Assembly: GCF_904846225.1 (NCBI RefSeq)
Contig: NZ_CAJGZJ010000012.1
Location: 23,730 to 87,729, forward strand
DNA from: Psychrobacter immobilis
GTDB taxonomy: Bacteria > Pseudomonadota > Gammaproteobacteria > Pseudomonadales > Moraxellaceae
Direction: 5' to 3'
DNA length: 64,000 bases
Below, piece by piece: positions 8,831 through 19,687 of this stretch. The notes under the pieces were generated by a model. It was not told where the DNA came from. It searched no databases and worked only from the letters and a program-made list of their open reading frames with translations. The first letter of the stretch is position 1. Each line of letters starts with the position of its first letter. The translations under genes and the position numbers were made by a program.

Positions 8831-10039
8831 CTAACTTTGTGCTTCCATAAAGCTTGTAGAGTAATTGTTCGGGGCATTAAAGTTAGTAAAACTAATGCTA
8901 ATGGATTTCTCCAGTCCATTCACACAATGCCACCACCCAATAGGAATAAATAATGCCTCGCCAGCTTTAATAGTGACTTCAACTGGCGTTACATGCTGCA
9001 TCAATGGATGTTTTGTCAGATCAAAATCAGGAAAGTTCACTTCACTATACACGTGCAAATCATTATATAACCAAGGCACTTGCCACGATGGGATCAATGT
9101 CACTTTCTTAGTGCCATATACTTGAACCAACATATTGTTAGTTAGATCATGGTGGAGCGGGGTGAAAGTGCCTTTGGGTCCCATCCAAAAATACGTACTA
9201 AAGGCTGCGTCATTATCTAAAAGCTGGCGATAACCTTCACCAAAATCACCGATGTCATCCAGTGTCTGTCTAATGGTCTCAACGTTTTGTTGCGTGTTAT
9301 TGGCAGTCATATAATAGTTGTTACTTTCACCATCATTTTCTATCATATTAACAAATTCAGACATCAGCATTGATTTACGATACTTATCAGAATGACGTTC
9401 GAAAAGCGCATCATTCTCGCGATTAAACTGTACCTGTATTTCGGCATCTCCTACTGTATCTGCGAAATACTGCGGACTCCATTTCTTCAGCGCTGGCCAA
9501 TGATCAATACCTTTCTTAAGCACCACAGGCTTATTCTTACTATAATAATCTTTGATAAAGATTTCAAATGCTGGCGTATCGATTACCTCAATTTGTTGAT
9601 TATAACCAAAATCTAACTTAGCTAAGTCATCACAAGTATTAAGAAGCCATTCTCGTTTTTTTAGTAGCTTAACGGCTCTAATACCTGCTTGTAGATAAGG
9701 GCTTTTAGAAGCCGTCTCTATTTCTAGCAATACCTCTGCATGACTAAATCCTTGCTTTACTAATAATTCCGCAATACTATTTTTACTGGTGCCTTCAAGT
9801 AAATTGGTAGCGACCCATACTTTCCAGTTATTTGGCAGACTACGAATCGGTTGTTTACTATCGTTTTCCACTCCCTTGAAATAATCACTCAGCGCAGCTT
9901 TAATTTGAGCGTCTGAAAAATGATTATCCTTTAGTGTTTGGACAATTGTCTCTGGTTGTACACCACGAATTATATTAGTCGCTACCCAGTCATTCCATTC
10001 CTGAGGTAAGCGTTCTGGCATATTTAACTCTACCTTCAT
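8831..10039 (-). CDS. JmjC/cupin-like Fe(II) 2-oxoglutarate oxygenase with duplicated N-terminal module
   Basis: Predicted dioxygenase of 402 residues. The C-terminal part (from about residue 150) is a cupin-like/JmjC fold: PVVLKKGIDHWPALKKWS is the family's substrate-side start, PLHHDLTNNMLVQVYGTKK holds the HxD iron ligands, and GWWHCVNGLEKSISISF holds the distal His. Relatives hydroxylate proteins (FIH/JMJD type). The first ~115 residues contain two related modules of about 40 residues, starting LPQEWNDWVATNII and LPNNWKVWVATNLL, a duplication that may serve as a docking domain. The substrate is unknown. It has no operon partner. Confidence 0.82.
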   Translation of the reverse strand: MKVELNMPERLPQEWNDWVATNIIRGVQPETIVQTLKDNHFSDAQIKAALSDYFKGVENDSKQPIRSLPNNWKVWVATNLLEGTSKNSIAELLVKQGFSHAEVLLEIETASKSPYLQAGIRAVKLLKKREWLLNTCDDLAKLDFGYNQQIEVIDTPAFEIFIKDYYSKNKPVVLKKGIDHWPALKKWSPQYFADTVGDAEIQVQFNRENDALFERHSDKYRKSMLMSEFVNMIENDGESNNYYMTANNTQQNVETIRQTLDDIGDFGEGYRQLLDNDAAFSTYFWMGPKGTFTPLHHDLTNNMLVQVYGTKKVTLIPSWQVPWLYNDLHVYSEVNFPDFDLTKHPLMQHVTPVEVTIKAGEALFIPIGWWHCVNGLEKSISISFTNFNAPNNYSTSFMEAQS

Positions 10040-10203
10040 TAGTATTCCCTAACCCCTTAATGTACTAATTAAGCAGTCTATTATATAATCCATCTATTAT
10101 TAATTGTAGTAAGTAAGTTAATTACCATTAGAAACATGCTCTACAATTTGTACAAATCAAACGATAACATCAATATATTAGCTGACATTTATCCATTTGA
10201 CTA

Positions 10204-10298
10204 GAGCATGTCCTCATTTTAAAAATGCAGATACAAAGAAGATGAACTGCAGCCATAGAAAAAACAGCGCCTATTATCAAAGTATTGAGAATACTCTA
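10204..10298. repeat. Degenerate, truncated copy of the TA-flanked miniature element
   Basis: Begins TA-GAGCATGTCCTCATTTTAAA, close to the left end of the complete copy at 23728. A weaker resemblance continues through GATGAACTGCAGCCATAGAA and AACAGCGCCTATTATC. The far end is missing. Confidence 0.5.
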
Positions 10299-10300
10299 TA

Positions 10301-10333
10301 AAAAAGCCTTCGATTCATTGAATCGAAGGCTTT
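10301..10333 (-). terminator. Intrinsic terminator of etfBA
   Basis: AAAGCCTTCGATT and AATCGAAGGCTTT form a hairpin with a five-base loop. In the minus direction it is followed by a run of T residues. It lies 48 bases after the etfA stop codon. Confidence 0.85.
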
Positions 10334-10380
10334 ATGATTTGTGATAAATTAAGTGATATTAAACGCTTAACCACTCAAAT

Positions 10381-11313
10381 CTATATCTTGCTGGTTAGTT
10401 CAGGTAGTGCTGTAAACAAGTCAGCTTCTAAAAAGTAATCGGCAACGCTAGCAATGGGTGATTCTGGATCATTATTGATAGCAACGATGACTTTAGAGTC
10501 CTTCATGCCTGCTAAATGCTGAATAGCACCTGAGATACCAACGGCGATATAAAGCTCCGGTGCAACGATTTTACCTGTTTGACCGACCTGCATATCGTTT
10601 GGTACATAACCTGCATCAACTGCGGCACGTGACGCACCAACGGCAGCGCCTAATTTATCAGCCAATGGTTCGATGTATTTGGTAAAGTTTTCACCGTTTG
10701 CCAATGCACGACCACCAGAAACCACGATGCCAGCTGAGGTCAATTCTGGACGATCAGACTTCGCCACTTCTTCACTAACGAAGCTTGCTTTGCCAGTTTC
10801 TTGTACATTGTCGATAGTCTCAACAGTGGCTGAACCACCTTCGCTAGCAACTGGATCAAACGCCGTTGTACGTACGGTTAGTACTACTTTATCTTCTGAT
10901 GTTTTGACGGTTGCCGTCGCGTTACCTGCATAGATAGGACGCTCAAAAGTCTGAGCATCTACGACAGCCGATATTTCTGACAACATGCTGACGTCAAGTA
11001 ACGCAGCAACACGTGGCATAAAGTTTTTGCCAGTGGTCGTTGCAGCTGCTAGGATATGGCTGTAATCACCAGCGATATCAGCAACCAATAGCGCGACGTT
11101 ACCTGCCAATTGATGCTCATAGGCAGCGTTGTCCGCTAATAATACTTTGATCACACCTTCCACTTTGGCCGCTTCGTCAGCGACAGCTTGGTTACCACTA
11201 CCTGCAACCAGCACATGGATATCATCGCCTATTTGTTTAGCAGCAGCGATTGTATTTAAAGTTGCCTTTTTTAGACTGGCATTGTCATGTTCTGCATATA
11301 CCAAAATTGCCAT
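10381..11313 (-). CDS. etfA: Electron transfer flavoprotein alpha subunit
   Basis: FAD-binding subunit of the ETF heterodimer, which takes electrons from acyl-CoA and other dehydrogenases and passes them to ETF-ubiquinone oxidoreductase. The 310 residues match the family length. The C-terminal FAD domain shows GGRALANGENF, LGAAVGASRAAVDAGY, VGQTGKIVAPELYIAVGISG and NNDPESPI. The N-terminal domain begins with ILVYAEHDN. It lies 136 bases downstream of etfB in the same orientation with its own AAGGA ribosome site. Confidence 0.95.
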   Translation of the reverse strand: MAILVYAEHDNASLKKATLNTIAAAKQIGDDIHVLVAGSGNQAVADEAAKVEGVIKVLLADNAAYEHQLAGNVALLVADIAGDYSHILAAATTTGKNFMPRVAALLDVSMLSEISAVVDAQTFERPIYAGNATATVKTSEDKVVLTVRTTAFDPVASEGGSATVETIDNVQETGKASFVSEEVAKSDRPELTSAGIVVSGGRALANGENFTKYIEPLADKLGAAVGASRAAVDAGYVPNDMQVGQTGKIVAPELYIAVGISGAIQHLAGMKDSKVIVAINNDPESPIASVADYFLEADLFTALPELTSKI

Positions 11314-11449
11314 GGTTTTAATCCTTTATTTATTCGTATTATCTATTCATGATGTTGTTTGTGTACACAGCTATTGAGTAGTCAATATTTTAATGTTAAA
11401 TAAGTGAGCCAAACATATAGCTTTGCACCTGATATGCCGTAGCGAAGTA

Positions 11450-12199
11450 TTAGATTACTTTTGCTTCGTTTCTTAGCTTATCGACCAACTCATCAACTGA
11501 CCCTACTTTAATACCAGCTTTACGTTCAGCAGGTGGCACAACTTTAATAATCTCTTGCTTAGAGGCCATATCAACACCAAAATCAGCTGGTGTTTTTTCA
11601 TCAAGTGGCTTCTTCTTCGCCTTCATAATGTTAGGCAATTTGGCATAACGCGGCTCATTCAACCGTAAATCAGTTGTGATAAGTGCTGGTAAATCAAGTG
11701 CAAGCGTTTGTAGCCCGCCATCGATTTCACGCGTCACGTTTACTTTATCGCCTTCAACTTTCACTTCTGATGCAAACGTACCCTGACCGATACCCATCAA
11801 CGCTGCGAGCATCTGACCCGTTTGGTTGTTGTCATCATCAATGGCTTGCTTACCTAGCAAAATAATATCAGTACTTTCTGATTCAGCGATGCTTTTTAGA
11901 ATCTTGGCAACTTGCAGTGGATATGGTTTGGCATCAGTCACTACTAAAACGCCGCGATCCGCGCCTAATGCTAGGGCTGCACGAATCTGTTCTTGCGATT
12001 CTTTTGGACCAATTGAGGCAACAATGATCTCGTCAATAACACCCGCTTCTTTTAGACGCACTGCTTCTTCTACTGCAATTTCGTCAAAAGGATTGATTGA
12101 CATCTTAGTGTTTGACAGATCAACGCCAGAGTTATCAGCTTTGACACGAACTTTTACGTTATAATCAATGACACGCTTGACCGCTACTAATGCTTTCAT
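11450..12199 (-). CDS. etfB: Electron transfer flavoprotein beta subunit
   Basis: AMP-binding partner of EtfA, 249 residues as expected. The N-terminus [20 protein letters not shown] and the signature around [30 protein letters not shown] are diagnostic. The loop [19 protein letters not shown] precedes it. GAGGA lies just upstream of the ATG. It is the first gene of the etfBA unit. ETF-ubiquinone oxidoreductase is not in this window. Confidence 0.95.
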   Translation of the reverse strand: MKALVAVKRVIDYNVKVRVKADNSGVDLSNTKMSINPFDEIAVEEAVRLKEAGVIDEIIVASIGPKESQEQIRAALALGADRGVLVVTDAKPYPLQVAKILKSIAESESTDIILLGKQAIDDDNNQTGQMLAALMGIGQGTFASEVKVEGDKVNVTREIDGGLQTLALDLPALITTDLRLNEPRYAKLPNIMKAKKKPLDEKTPADFGVDMASKQEIIKVVPPAERKAGIKVGSVDELVDKLRNEAKVI

Positions 12200-12622
12200 A
12201 CGTTCCTCGTTTATTAATGTTATGAATTAAAATTATCAGTTAAGCACTAAACATTTCTGGTTACTTAAACTGTCGTTCAAAATACTACTTAAGGTTATTA
12301 CTGCCTCAGCGAAAAATCATTAACCAAGCAAGGTGAATCGATGCCCAAAAGCATACTGCCATCATATAGCTTATTAATAAAATCTACTGAAGCTAAGCCA
12401 ACCGTTATTATAAGACTTATATATCTTGCGTGACCACAGGCATAAGGTCAAGACAACGCCGTGAATAATGCGTCATAAATTTGTCACTATTCTATAATAA
12501 ATCGTTTATAGACACACAATTTCACAGATTTCTTTACCTCTTTATAGCATTACTACTTCTCTGTTCATTTAATATTTTGTTATTATTTATCTCTTTGAGA
12601 GTATTAGAACATCAGAATAGTA
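12200..12622. other. Intergenic region upstream of etfB
   Basis: These 423 A/T-rich bases contain the etfB promoter region and the 3' flank of the DUF421 gene. I see no ORF, tRNA or clear hairpin terminator in it. Confidence 0.4.
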
Positions 12623-13183
12623 CTACGATGAGCTTTTTTTAGGCTTAATCAGTAAATCACTATCACGTATATCATCGAATAAAGTCCAATCTGGTATGGT
12701 TTCATTATTTTTAATGACACTCATATCACCTGTCGTTTCCATAATGACGGCAAATACTTCCGTTTTAGACTTGAGACCATTCTTACGTAATACTTCTTGG
12801 ACATCACTAGTGCTTAGGTTGGCTTCCTTTAAGTTATCCTCAAAATACTCACCATGTGCCATCAAGATGATAGCCTGATTATCTATCAAAGCTTTTAACG
12901 GTTTTATTTTACGTCTAATAATCGAAATAATACCTTGAATCAAAAACAGAACAGCGACAGCAAATAAACCCTGAAGCAGAGACGGCGTATCAGACAGTAC
13001 TGTTGAAGCAAGTATGCTACCAATCCCAACCGTCATTGCAAAATCATGGCTTGAAAGCTTAGAGAAACTACGTAAACCCATCAACCGCGTGAACAGCATT
13101 AGCCCTATGTAAAATCCTAGTGCCGATAATGATATACCTAGCACCTGCTGCCAATCAATTGAAAACCAGTTCTCCCACTTCAT
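12623..13183 (-). CDS. DUF421 (YetF-like) membrane protein
   Basis: Protein of 186 residues with three N-terminal hydrophobic helices (residues ~15-33, 45-65, 68-90) and a soluble C-terminal domain. GLRSFSKLSSHDFAMTVGIGSILAS and the later GEYFEDNLKEANLSTSDVQEVLRK are typical of DUF421/YetF proteins, where the soluble part forms a small alpha-beta domain. Function is not established for this branch. It stands alone, 252 bases downstream of the cold-shock gene and separated from it by a terminator. Confidence 0.82.
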   Translation of the reverse strand: MKWENWFSIDWQQVLGISLSALGFYIGLMLFTRLMGLRSFSKLSSHDFAMTVGIGSILASTVLSDTPSLLQGLFAVAVLFLIQGIISIIRRKIKPLKALIDNQAIILMAHGEYFEDNLKEANLSTSDVQEVLRKNGLKSKTEVFAVIMETTGDMSVIKNNETIPDWTLFDDIRDSDLLIKPKKSSS

Positions 13184-13289
13184 AGAATACCCTTCTCTTA
13201 TTATGCTTCTGTTAAGTCAATACTCTCGTTCATCCAATCATACTAACAGTTAGACTTCATCAGATTCTGATTTTACAAAATATACATAT

Positions 13290-13326
13290 AAAAAAAGCAA
13301 CCTGATGAGAGGTTGCTCTTTTTTAA
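13290..13326. terminator. Bidirectional intrinsic terminator after the csp gene
   Basis: AGCAACC and GGTTGCT arms surround a short loop, with A-runs before and T-runs after. On the minus strand it lies 110 bases after the cold-shock gene stop, before the DUF421 gene. Confidence 0.8.
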
Positions 13327-13435
13327 AGTTAATACAGTATTTTTATTGTTTTAACAAACAAAACAATCAATGCGTATTGGTAATCTTACTGTCATTAAGC
13401 CTACTGAAAATCAGTCTGCTTGATAACGAATGAGA

Positions 13436-13648
13436 TTAGATAGCTTCGATTTGCTCAGCTTGTGGGCCTTTTTTGCCATCACCTAAGATGAAAGATACTT
13501 TTTGGCCTTCAGCTAGGGTTTTGAAACCGCCACCTTGGATAGCGCTGTAGTGAGCAAACACATCTTGTCCGCCATTGTCTTGAGCGATAAAACCAAAACC
13601 TTTAGCTTCATTAAACCACTTTACAGTGCCTTCAACTTTATCTGACAT
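13436..13648 (-). CDS. Cold-shock protein, CspA family
   Basis: RNA/ssDNA-binding OB-fold chaperone of 70 residues. It contains the RNP1 and RNP2 motifs (KGFGFI and DVFAHYSAI) and the start [15 protein letters not shown]. The open frame extends 15 codons upstream, but AGGAAAA immediately before MSDKVEG fixes the start at 13648 and gives the family's normal length. The upstream A/T-rich 250-300 bases may form a long regulatory 5' leader, as is known for cold-inducible csp genes. That is inference only. Confidence 0.93.
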   Translation of the reverse strand: MSDKVEGTVKWFNEAKGFGFIAQDNGGQDVFAHYSAIQGGGFKTLAEGQKVSFILGDGKKGPQAEQIEAI

Positions 13649-14027
13649 AAATTTTCCTGACTCTTTAACTGTTGGCGAGACTTGTGTCATCACCGATTAA
13701 TTGATATATACCCAAATTATTTTTGCTTATTACAGCGATAAAAGCTACTAAATTATCTTAAAGATAACTCGAAGCTTTTACCTAAAATTATTCGAGTACA
13801 GCTTGATTATAACAGTTTTCTATAACCACAACTGGTTAAATTGATGATTTTTGTAAATAATTAAAATTGATTTGAAAACGTTAGAATAGTATATAAGTAG
13901 GATGATAATGTCCTGATATGAAAGATGTTTTTATAATTAAACAGGTACACTTTTGCTATCGATAACTTATTTGCCCTAGTAAGACATAAAACTGAGCGTG
14001 ATTATCGGGCAACAATACAAAAATTTG
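13649..14027. other. Leader/intergenic region upstream of the csp gene
   Basis: No gene is visible in these 379 A/T-rich bases. They hold the csp promoter and probable long leader on the minus strand, and the 3' flank of the membrane protein gene at 14028. Confidence 0.4.
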
Positions 14028-14462
14028 CTATTGAGGGATTGGAAGCCATGGTGAGGCTAATACCAACAAACAAAGTGCAAAAAATATCAGTGAAAACGAT
14101 TGGCTATAAGCAATATATTTAGCAGGAACGACCAAATCTTTGGGTGAATCAGGAATGCCTTTACGTTTCAACAGCCGCGTTCCATAAACCCAGCCAAAGG
14201 TAGTATAAATACCATAAGCAGCAGGTACAGCAATAGCTAGTGGCGCAAGATCAATCACATATAGCACGACCACGGAAATGAAAAACCACAATGTATCTAG
14301 GAGTGAGCTGATGTGGAAGAATTTAGATTTGGGCAATTTGCCATCTGTTTTTTTGAGCATCTCTCCTTCTATCCAAATTAGAACGGCGACTACGGCGCTA
14401 AGAGTGACATATACGAATTGCGGCGTTAGCCAGTCGGGATAAGATATTTGCACAACACACAA
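14028..14462 (-). CDS. Small membrane protein of unknown function
   Basis: Protein of 144 residues with four predicted hydrophobic segments: FVYVTLSAVVAVLIWI, the region LDTLWFFISVVVLYVIDLA, AIAVPAAYGIYTTFGWVYG, and SFSLIFFALCLLVLASPW. No signal peptide or catalytic motif is seen and I do not recognise the family. The start is uncertain (ATG 14462 with a poor ribosome site, or GTG three codons later). Its isolated position between the csp gene and the ilvC terminator gives no functional clue. Confidence 0.65.
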   Translation of the reverse strand: MCVVQISYPDWLTPQFVYVTLSAVVAVLIWIEGEMLKKTDGKLPKSKFFHISSLLDTLWFFISVVVLYVIDLAPLAIAVPAAYGIYTTFGWVYGTRLLKRKGIPDSPKDLVVPAKYIAYSQSFSLIFFALCLLVLASPWLPIPQ

Positions 14463-14661
14463 CCTATTATCTATAAAAAATAAGAATAAAGAAATTTTTT
14501 GCTTTATTTAATAACTCAAAAACAAACCAAGATAACGCTCATCGTCTAACTGAACAAGTAGTTTACTAACATAATGACGCCTGTCTATATTGGGAGACTA
14601 TGATTGGTTTTCAACCCATAAAACTGAGCCCTGTAAAAACATTCATAAAACAATGCGCATT

Positions 14662-14698
14662 AAAAAACCCATGCTATTATCCAATAACATGGGTTTTA
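14662..14698 (-). terminator. Intrinsic terminator of the ilv operon
   Basis: AAAACCCATG and CATGGGTTTT arms are separated by a 13-base A/T-rich loop. On the minus strand TTTTTTAATG follows. It is now separated from the ilvC stop by the palindromic element at 14709-14777. Confidence 0.8.
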
Positions 14699-14708
14699 TA
14701 TGACTTAC

Positions 14709-14777
14709 TAGGGCATGTCATCAATTAGCACACTTAATCATTTAGTGGTCTTAAAATCTAAATGATGACACGCCCTA
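14709..14777. repeat. Palindromic short derivative of the TA-flanked miniature element
   Basis: The ends TAGGGCATGTCATCAATTAG and, inverted, TAGGGCGTGTCATCATTTAG are near-perfect inverted repeats around a ~29-base centre, flanked by TA on both sides. The terminal nine bases are those of the 169-bp copies, but the interior is different and much shorter. It is inserted between ilvC and its terminator. Confidence 0.75.
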
Positions 14778-14801
14778 GGTCTTTTATAATTTAATATGAG
14801 C

Positions 14802-15872
<1,071 letters not shown>

Positions 15873-15971
15873 TTACAGTTACTGTATTAAAGTAATTTGC
15901 TATATAAGCGCTATGTTAAGTTCTGAATAAATAATTTTTAAATACATTGTTTCAAATACAATCAATACTGA

Positions 15972-16469
15972 TTATATGCTTAGCGTTTTTTCACCACGAG
16001 CAATACCAATCACGCCCGAACGCACCACTTCCATAATGCGTTCACGACCAATCACATCGATAAAGCCATCAAGCTTTGCTTTATCACCAACAATTTGAAT
16101 GGTATACAAGCTAGCATTGACGTCAACAATTTGTGCACGGAAAACATCAGCACTACGTTTGATCTCTTCACGCGCATTACCCGTTGCTCGTACTTTAATG
16201 AGCATCAGCTCGCGTTCAACGTGGACGGTATCTGATAGATTAAGCACTTTAACCACTTCAATCAATTTATGCAATTGCTTGGTAATTTGCTCAATTCTTT
16301 CAGGCGAGGTAATGGTTGTTACTGTCAGCCGTGAAATACTTGGGTCATCAGTAGGCGCGACGTTTAGCGTTTCGATATTATAGCCACGTTGTGAGAACAA
16401 GCCGACTAACCGCGACAACGAACCCGCTTCGTTTTCCATCAATACCGAAATCAGATGTTGTTGTTGCAT
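15972..16469 (-). CDS. ilvN: Acetolactate synthase small (regulatory) subunit
   Basis: Regulatory subunit that confers valine feedback control on the large subunit. The 165 residues comprise an N-terminal ACT domain (HLISVLMENEAGSLSRLVGLFSQRGYNIETL) and the C-terminal ALS_ss domain. The frame continues nine codons upstream, but ATG at 16469 overlaps the ilvI stop by one base (TAATG), indicating translational coupling. A symbol of ilvH would be equally acceptable. Confidence 0.95.
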   Translation of the reverse strand: MQQQHLISVLMENEAGSLSRLVGLFSQRGYNIETLNVAPTDDPSISRLTVTTITSPERIEQITKQLHKLIEVVKVLNLSDTVHVERELMLIKVRATGNAREEIKRSADVFRAQIVDVNASLYTIQIVGDKAKLDGFIDVIGRERIMEVVRSGVIGIARGEKTLSI

Positions 16470-18301
16470 TAAGTACGCTCCCCTTTCGTTAACCACATAT
16501 CACGCATCGTTTGCCCAGCGATTTGCATCGGGTATACATGCTCATTACGATCGACATAAACGTCAATAAATACTAACTTATCTTTCATTGCCATGGCTTC
16601 TGCTAATTGGGCTTCCATGGTCGCAGGATCAGTAATCTTGATACCAACGTGACCATAACTTTCAGCCAATTTTACAAAGTCTGGTAATGAATTCATATAT
16701 GACTGCGCATGACGACCCTCATACAGCATGTCTTGCCACTGTTTTACCATACCCAGCTGAGCATTATTAAGGTTCAAAATTTTGACTGGTAGATTGTACT
16801 GTAAGCACGTCGATAGCTCTTGGATATTCATCTGAATAGAGCCTTCGCCAGTGATACAAACCACATCGCGATCTGGATTCGCAAGTTTGGCGGCCATAGC
16901 ATACGGCAAGCCCACACCCATCGTACCAAGACCACCCGAGTTGAGCCATTGACCTGGTTCTAAATAAGTATAGTAGAGGGCAGCAAACATCTGATGCTGA
17001 CCGACGTCACTAGTGATAATAGCGTTGCTGTTGGTCACTTTGTCTAATGCTTGTACGACGCTTTGTGGCTTGATGCCATTTTCGGTACTGGTGTCATAAC
17101 GCAGACCATGACGCTTACGCCATTCATTAATTTGAGACCACCAATCCAGTAAGGCATGCTGCTCCAATTCTTTATCATCACCGATAATCTCTAACATATC
17201 AGTCAGAACTGATTTTACGTCACCAACGATAGGAATGTGGGCAAGAATAGTTTTGGAGATAGAAGCTGGATCGATATCGATATGAATGATAGTCGCATTC
17301 GGGCAGAATTTTTTGACATTATTGGTTACACGGTCATCAAAACGCGCACCGATAGCTAAAATAACATCCGAATGATGCATACTCATGTTGGCTTCATAAG
17401 TACCGTGCATACCGAGCATACCCAAGAACTGGCTGTCAGAACCAGGAAAAGTTCCCAAACCCATTAACGTGTTGGTCACTGGCAAGTTCAGACGATGCGC
17501 AAGCTCCGTTAGCTCTTTGTGAGCCTTGCTCCAAATCACGCCACCGCCTGCATAAATAACAGGGCGCTGGGCTGCTAATAAAGTCTCAACAGCTTTTTTG
17601 ATTTGACCGCCATGCCCTTTCATTGAAGGCTGATAAGAGCGTATAAATACCTCTTTTGGATATTCATAGGCGAATTTTTCGCTAGGTGCGGTCATATCTT
17701 TTGGCACATCGATTACGACAGGCCCAGGACGTCCAGACTGAGCGATATGAAAGGCTTTTTTGACAATACCTGGGATTTCGCTAGGATGGCGCACTTGAAA
17801 GCTATGTTTAACAATAGGACGCGACACACCGATCATATCGGTTTCTTGAAAAGCATCTTCACCGATTAGGCTGCTTGGCACCTGACCCGATATCACCACC
17901 ATCGGCACTGAATCCATAAAAGCCGTTGCAATAGCAGTGACTGTATTGGTTGCACCAGGACCTGAGGTCGCCAACACGACACCAGTGCTTCCAGTCACTC
18001 GCGAATAGGCATCTGCCATGTGGCCCGCTGCTTGCTCATGACGCACTAAAATATGTTCGATGTTATCTTGTTGAAACAAGGCATCATAAATATGAAGAAC
18101 GGCACCGCCTGGGTAACCAAAGATATATTTGACGCCCTCATCAGTCAGCGATTGCACCAACATCTCAGCGCCAGACAGCATTACTGGCTGCTGGCTATTT
18201 TCAGCAAGGCGTTGTTGCTTCTCTTTAAAATTTTTGGCAGCATTACCCGTTTGGGTATGTCCAGTCATATTTGGACTTTGCGTGGTTTGCGTCACTGTCA
18301 T
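16469..18301 (-). CDS. ilvI: Acetolactate synthase large (catalytic) subunit
   Basis: Thiamine-diphosphate enzyme that condenses two pyruvates, or pyruvate plus 2-oxobutyrate, in Ile/Val synthesis. Visible are [15 protein letters not shown], the catalytic Glu in [13 protein letters not shown], the FAD-region motifs, and the TPP/Mg2+ motif [12 protein letters not shown]...NLNN. The protein is ~610 residues, with an N-terminal polar extension of about 40 residues before [12 protein letters not shown], where relatives usually begin. I chose ATG 18301, preceded by AAAGG; a TTG at 18319 is less likely. Confidence 0.93.
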   Translation of the reverse strand: MTVTQTTQSPNMTGHTQTGNAAKNFKEKQQRLAENSQQPVMLSGAEMLVQSLTDEGVKYIFGYPGGAVLHIYDALFQQDNIEHILVRHEQAAGHMADAYSRVTGSTGVVLATSGPGATNTVTAIATAFMDSVPMVVISGQVPSSLIGEDAFQETDMIGVSRPIVKHSFQVRHPSEIPGIVKKAFHIAQSGRPGPVVIDVPKDMTAPSEKFAYEYPKEVFIRSYQPSMKGHGGQIKKAVETLLAAQRPVIYAGGGVIWSKAHKELTELAHRLNLPVTNTLMGLGTFPGSDSQFLGMLGMHGTYEANMSMHHSDVILAIGARFDDRVTNNVKKFCPNATIIHIDIDPASISKTILAHIPIVGDVKSVLTDMLEIIGDDKELEQHALLDWWSQINEWRKRHGLRYDTSTENGIKPQSVVQALDKVTNSNAIITSDVGQHQMFAALYYTYLEPGQWLNSGGLGTMGVGLPYAMAAKLANPDRDVVCITGEGSIQMNIQELSTCLQYNLPVKILNLNNAQLGMVKQWQDMLYEGRHAQSYMNSLPDFVKLAESYGHVGIKITDPATMEAQLAEAMAMKDKLVFIDVYVDRNEHVYPMQIAGQTMRDMWLTKGERT

Positions 18302-19158
18302 CACCTTTTTTTGTGGCAAAAAATTGCGTTATTTTATAAAACAAAACAACCATGTCTGCACAGTGTTGTCCATCTCGTAAAAGTGAATGCTTATCGTGCC
18401 TGCTATATTTTAGTCATGCTATTTTGGTAGACAGCATGCCGCTTAAACACAGCGATATATTTAAGGTCAGCTTTGTGGCAGGAGGTTATCGATATACAGT
18501 GACAAAGTGCGAGTGCACTTATAAAAGAAGCTTATTATTTTATGATAATTAGTATCAGCTCGCATTCATACAAATTGCTTCATGTATCTGCGTCGATAAT
18601 AATAGATAGATTAACTTTCATAGCCAATATTACATTGGAAGATCGTTAAATATTATAACGGGTGCATTGATTAAATCACCACGTAACTATCCGTAACTAC
18701 CTATAGTACCAATTGATACAACCGCTAGAATCATACATAGCGAGTGTCAAATAATAAGTTTATCTTAGTCATTGTAGACAGATAAGTCCGGAGACAATGT
18801 ATAAAAGTATCAATAGAGCGCGTTATGGCTGCTATCTTTTTTATATCATTATCACAAAGAAAGTAAAACGGCGTCGGCTACTGATAAGTAACTCGTCGTT
18901 TTCGTTTTCAAGTGCCACGGCAATATCGTAAAAGCCGCTCACTGACCAATCAACTTCTATTATATTCGACGGTTTACAAGCTATTGTCAAGAAAATATTC
19001 TAAAGCCCATACCTAACTATTGGTTATTAAATAATATACATTCATAAGGATTATTTGCTAAAATCAATCGCTCGTACATTTTTAGTACTATTAAAACACT
19101 CAAATGTTATATTTAGCCATATACACATCTGTTTTTCCCTATTGAGAGGATTGCTACA
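18302..19158. other. Long intergenic region upstream of ilvI
   Basis: About 850 bases without a convincing intact gene. They hold the divergent promoters of ilvI (-) and the DUF4124 gene (+). A short open frame at 18841-18999 (-) may be the remnant of a lost gene. I could not identify a leader peptide rich in Ile/Val/Leu codons or a clear attenuator in front of ilvI. Confidence 0.4.
18841..18999 (-). pseudogene. Possible C-terminal remnant of a lost protein-coding gene
   Basis: About 52 codons are open on the minus strand and end in TAA at 18841-18843. The product reads like real protein, with EVDWSVSGFYDIAVALENEN followed by ELLISSRRRFTFFV. There is no usable start or ribosome site, and a TAG closes the frame upstream. 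The GFYDIAV pattern faintly recalls C-terminal domains of secreted phospholipases, but this is not firm. Confidence 0.25.
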
Positions 19159-19656
19159 ATGGCATATGCATCTAAGATAAACAACGCTGCTATCTTGCTT
19201 ATTAGCACTGCATGTATGCTAATGCTGTCAATCAATGCCAGTCATGCTGTTCAAGTTTATAAATCCATTGGTACGCATGGCGAAGTTAAATACAGCCAAC
19301 ATGCACCGCAAAATGGTAAAAACGTTGAACTCATTGAATTTCGTAGTGATGGCAGACAAAGTAATGCTGGGCAACTGGCAGGCAAAACAGAAGCCAATCA
19401 AAGCACCAATACTCAAACTGCAGAAGAGCAGCGAGTGGTACAGCTAGAAGCACGTATTAAAGAGCAAGACGCCCAAGCCAATGCTCAGCGCTGCCAATCA
19501 TTGCGTAACAATTTAACCAATCTAAATGTTGGCGGACGCATCTATGAGATGGATGCTAGCGGCAAACGTCAGTATCTGGATGGCCGTGAAATTGAGCTTA
19601 AGCGTGAGCGCGTTCAGAAGGCGATTGACCAGTATTGTGGTAATGCTGCTACCTAG
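19159..19656 (+). CDS. DUF4124 domain-containing exported protein
   Basis: Protein of 165 residues with a signal peptide (hydrophobic AAILLISTACMLMLSI, probable cleavage after SHA). It is followed by the short DUF4124 pattern VYKSIGTHGEVKYSQHAP, then a coiled-coil-like Glu/Gln-rich region with EEQRVVQLEARIKEQDAQAN, and a C-terminal segment with two Cys residues. It is predicted to be periplasmic. The role of DUF4124 proteins is unknown. GAGAGGA lies ahead of the ATG. Confidence 0.78.
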   Translation: MAYASKINNAAILLISTACMLMLSINASHAVQVYKSIGTHGEVKYSQHAPQNGKNVELIEFRSDGRQSNAGQLAGKTEANQSTNTQTAEEQRVVQLEARIKEQDAQANAQRCQSLRNNLTNLNVGGRIYEMDASGKRQYLDGREIELKRERVQKAIDQYCGNAAT

Positions 19657-19687
19657 CTTTTAGGCGTTAATGCTCAATTACTAGTCA

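Larger units (their letters stand above)
10040..10380. other. Intergenic region with a decayed miniature element and the etfBA terminator
   Basis: No gene is visible in these 341 bases. They contain the upstream region of the oxygenase gene, a degenerate copy of the GGGCGTGTC repeat family (10204-10298), and the terminator of the etfBA unit (10301-10333). Confidence 0.6.
14463..14801. other. Intergenic region downstream of ilvC
   Basis: No gene is visible. The region contains the ilvC terminator (14662-14698), a palindromic miniature element (14709-14777), and the upstream region of the small membrane protein gene. Confidence 0.6.

Noticed and set aside
13649..13693. N-terminal extension of the cold-shock protein
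   Set aside because: AGGAAAA directly before MSDKVEG and the conserved family length place the start at 13648.
18053..18552. Several plus-strand frames upstream of and across the ilvI start
   Set aside because: They partly lie antisense to ilvI, have Cys-rich unstructured products and lack ribosome sites.
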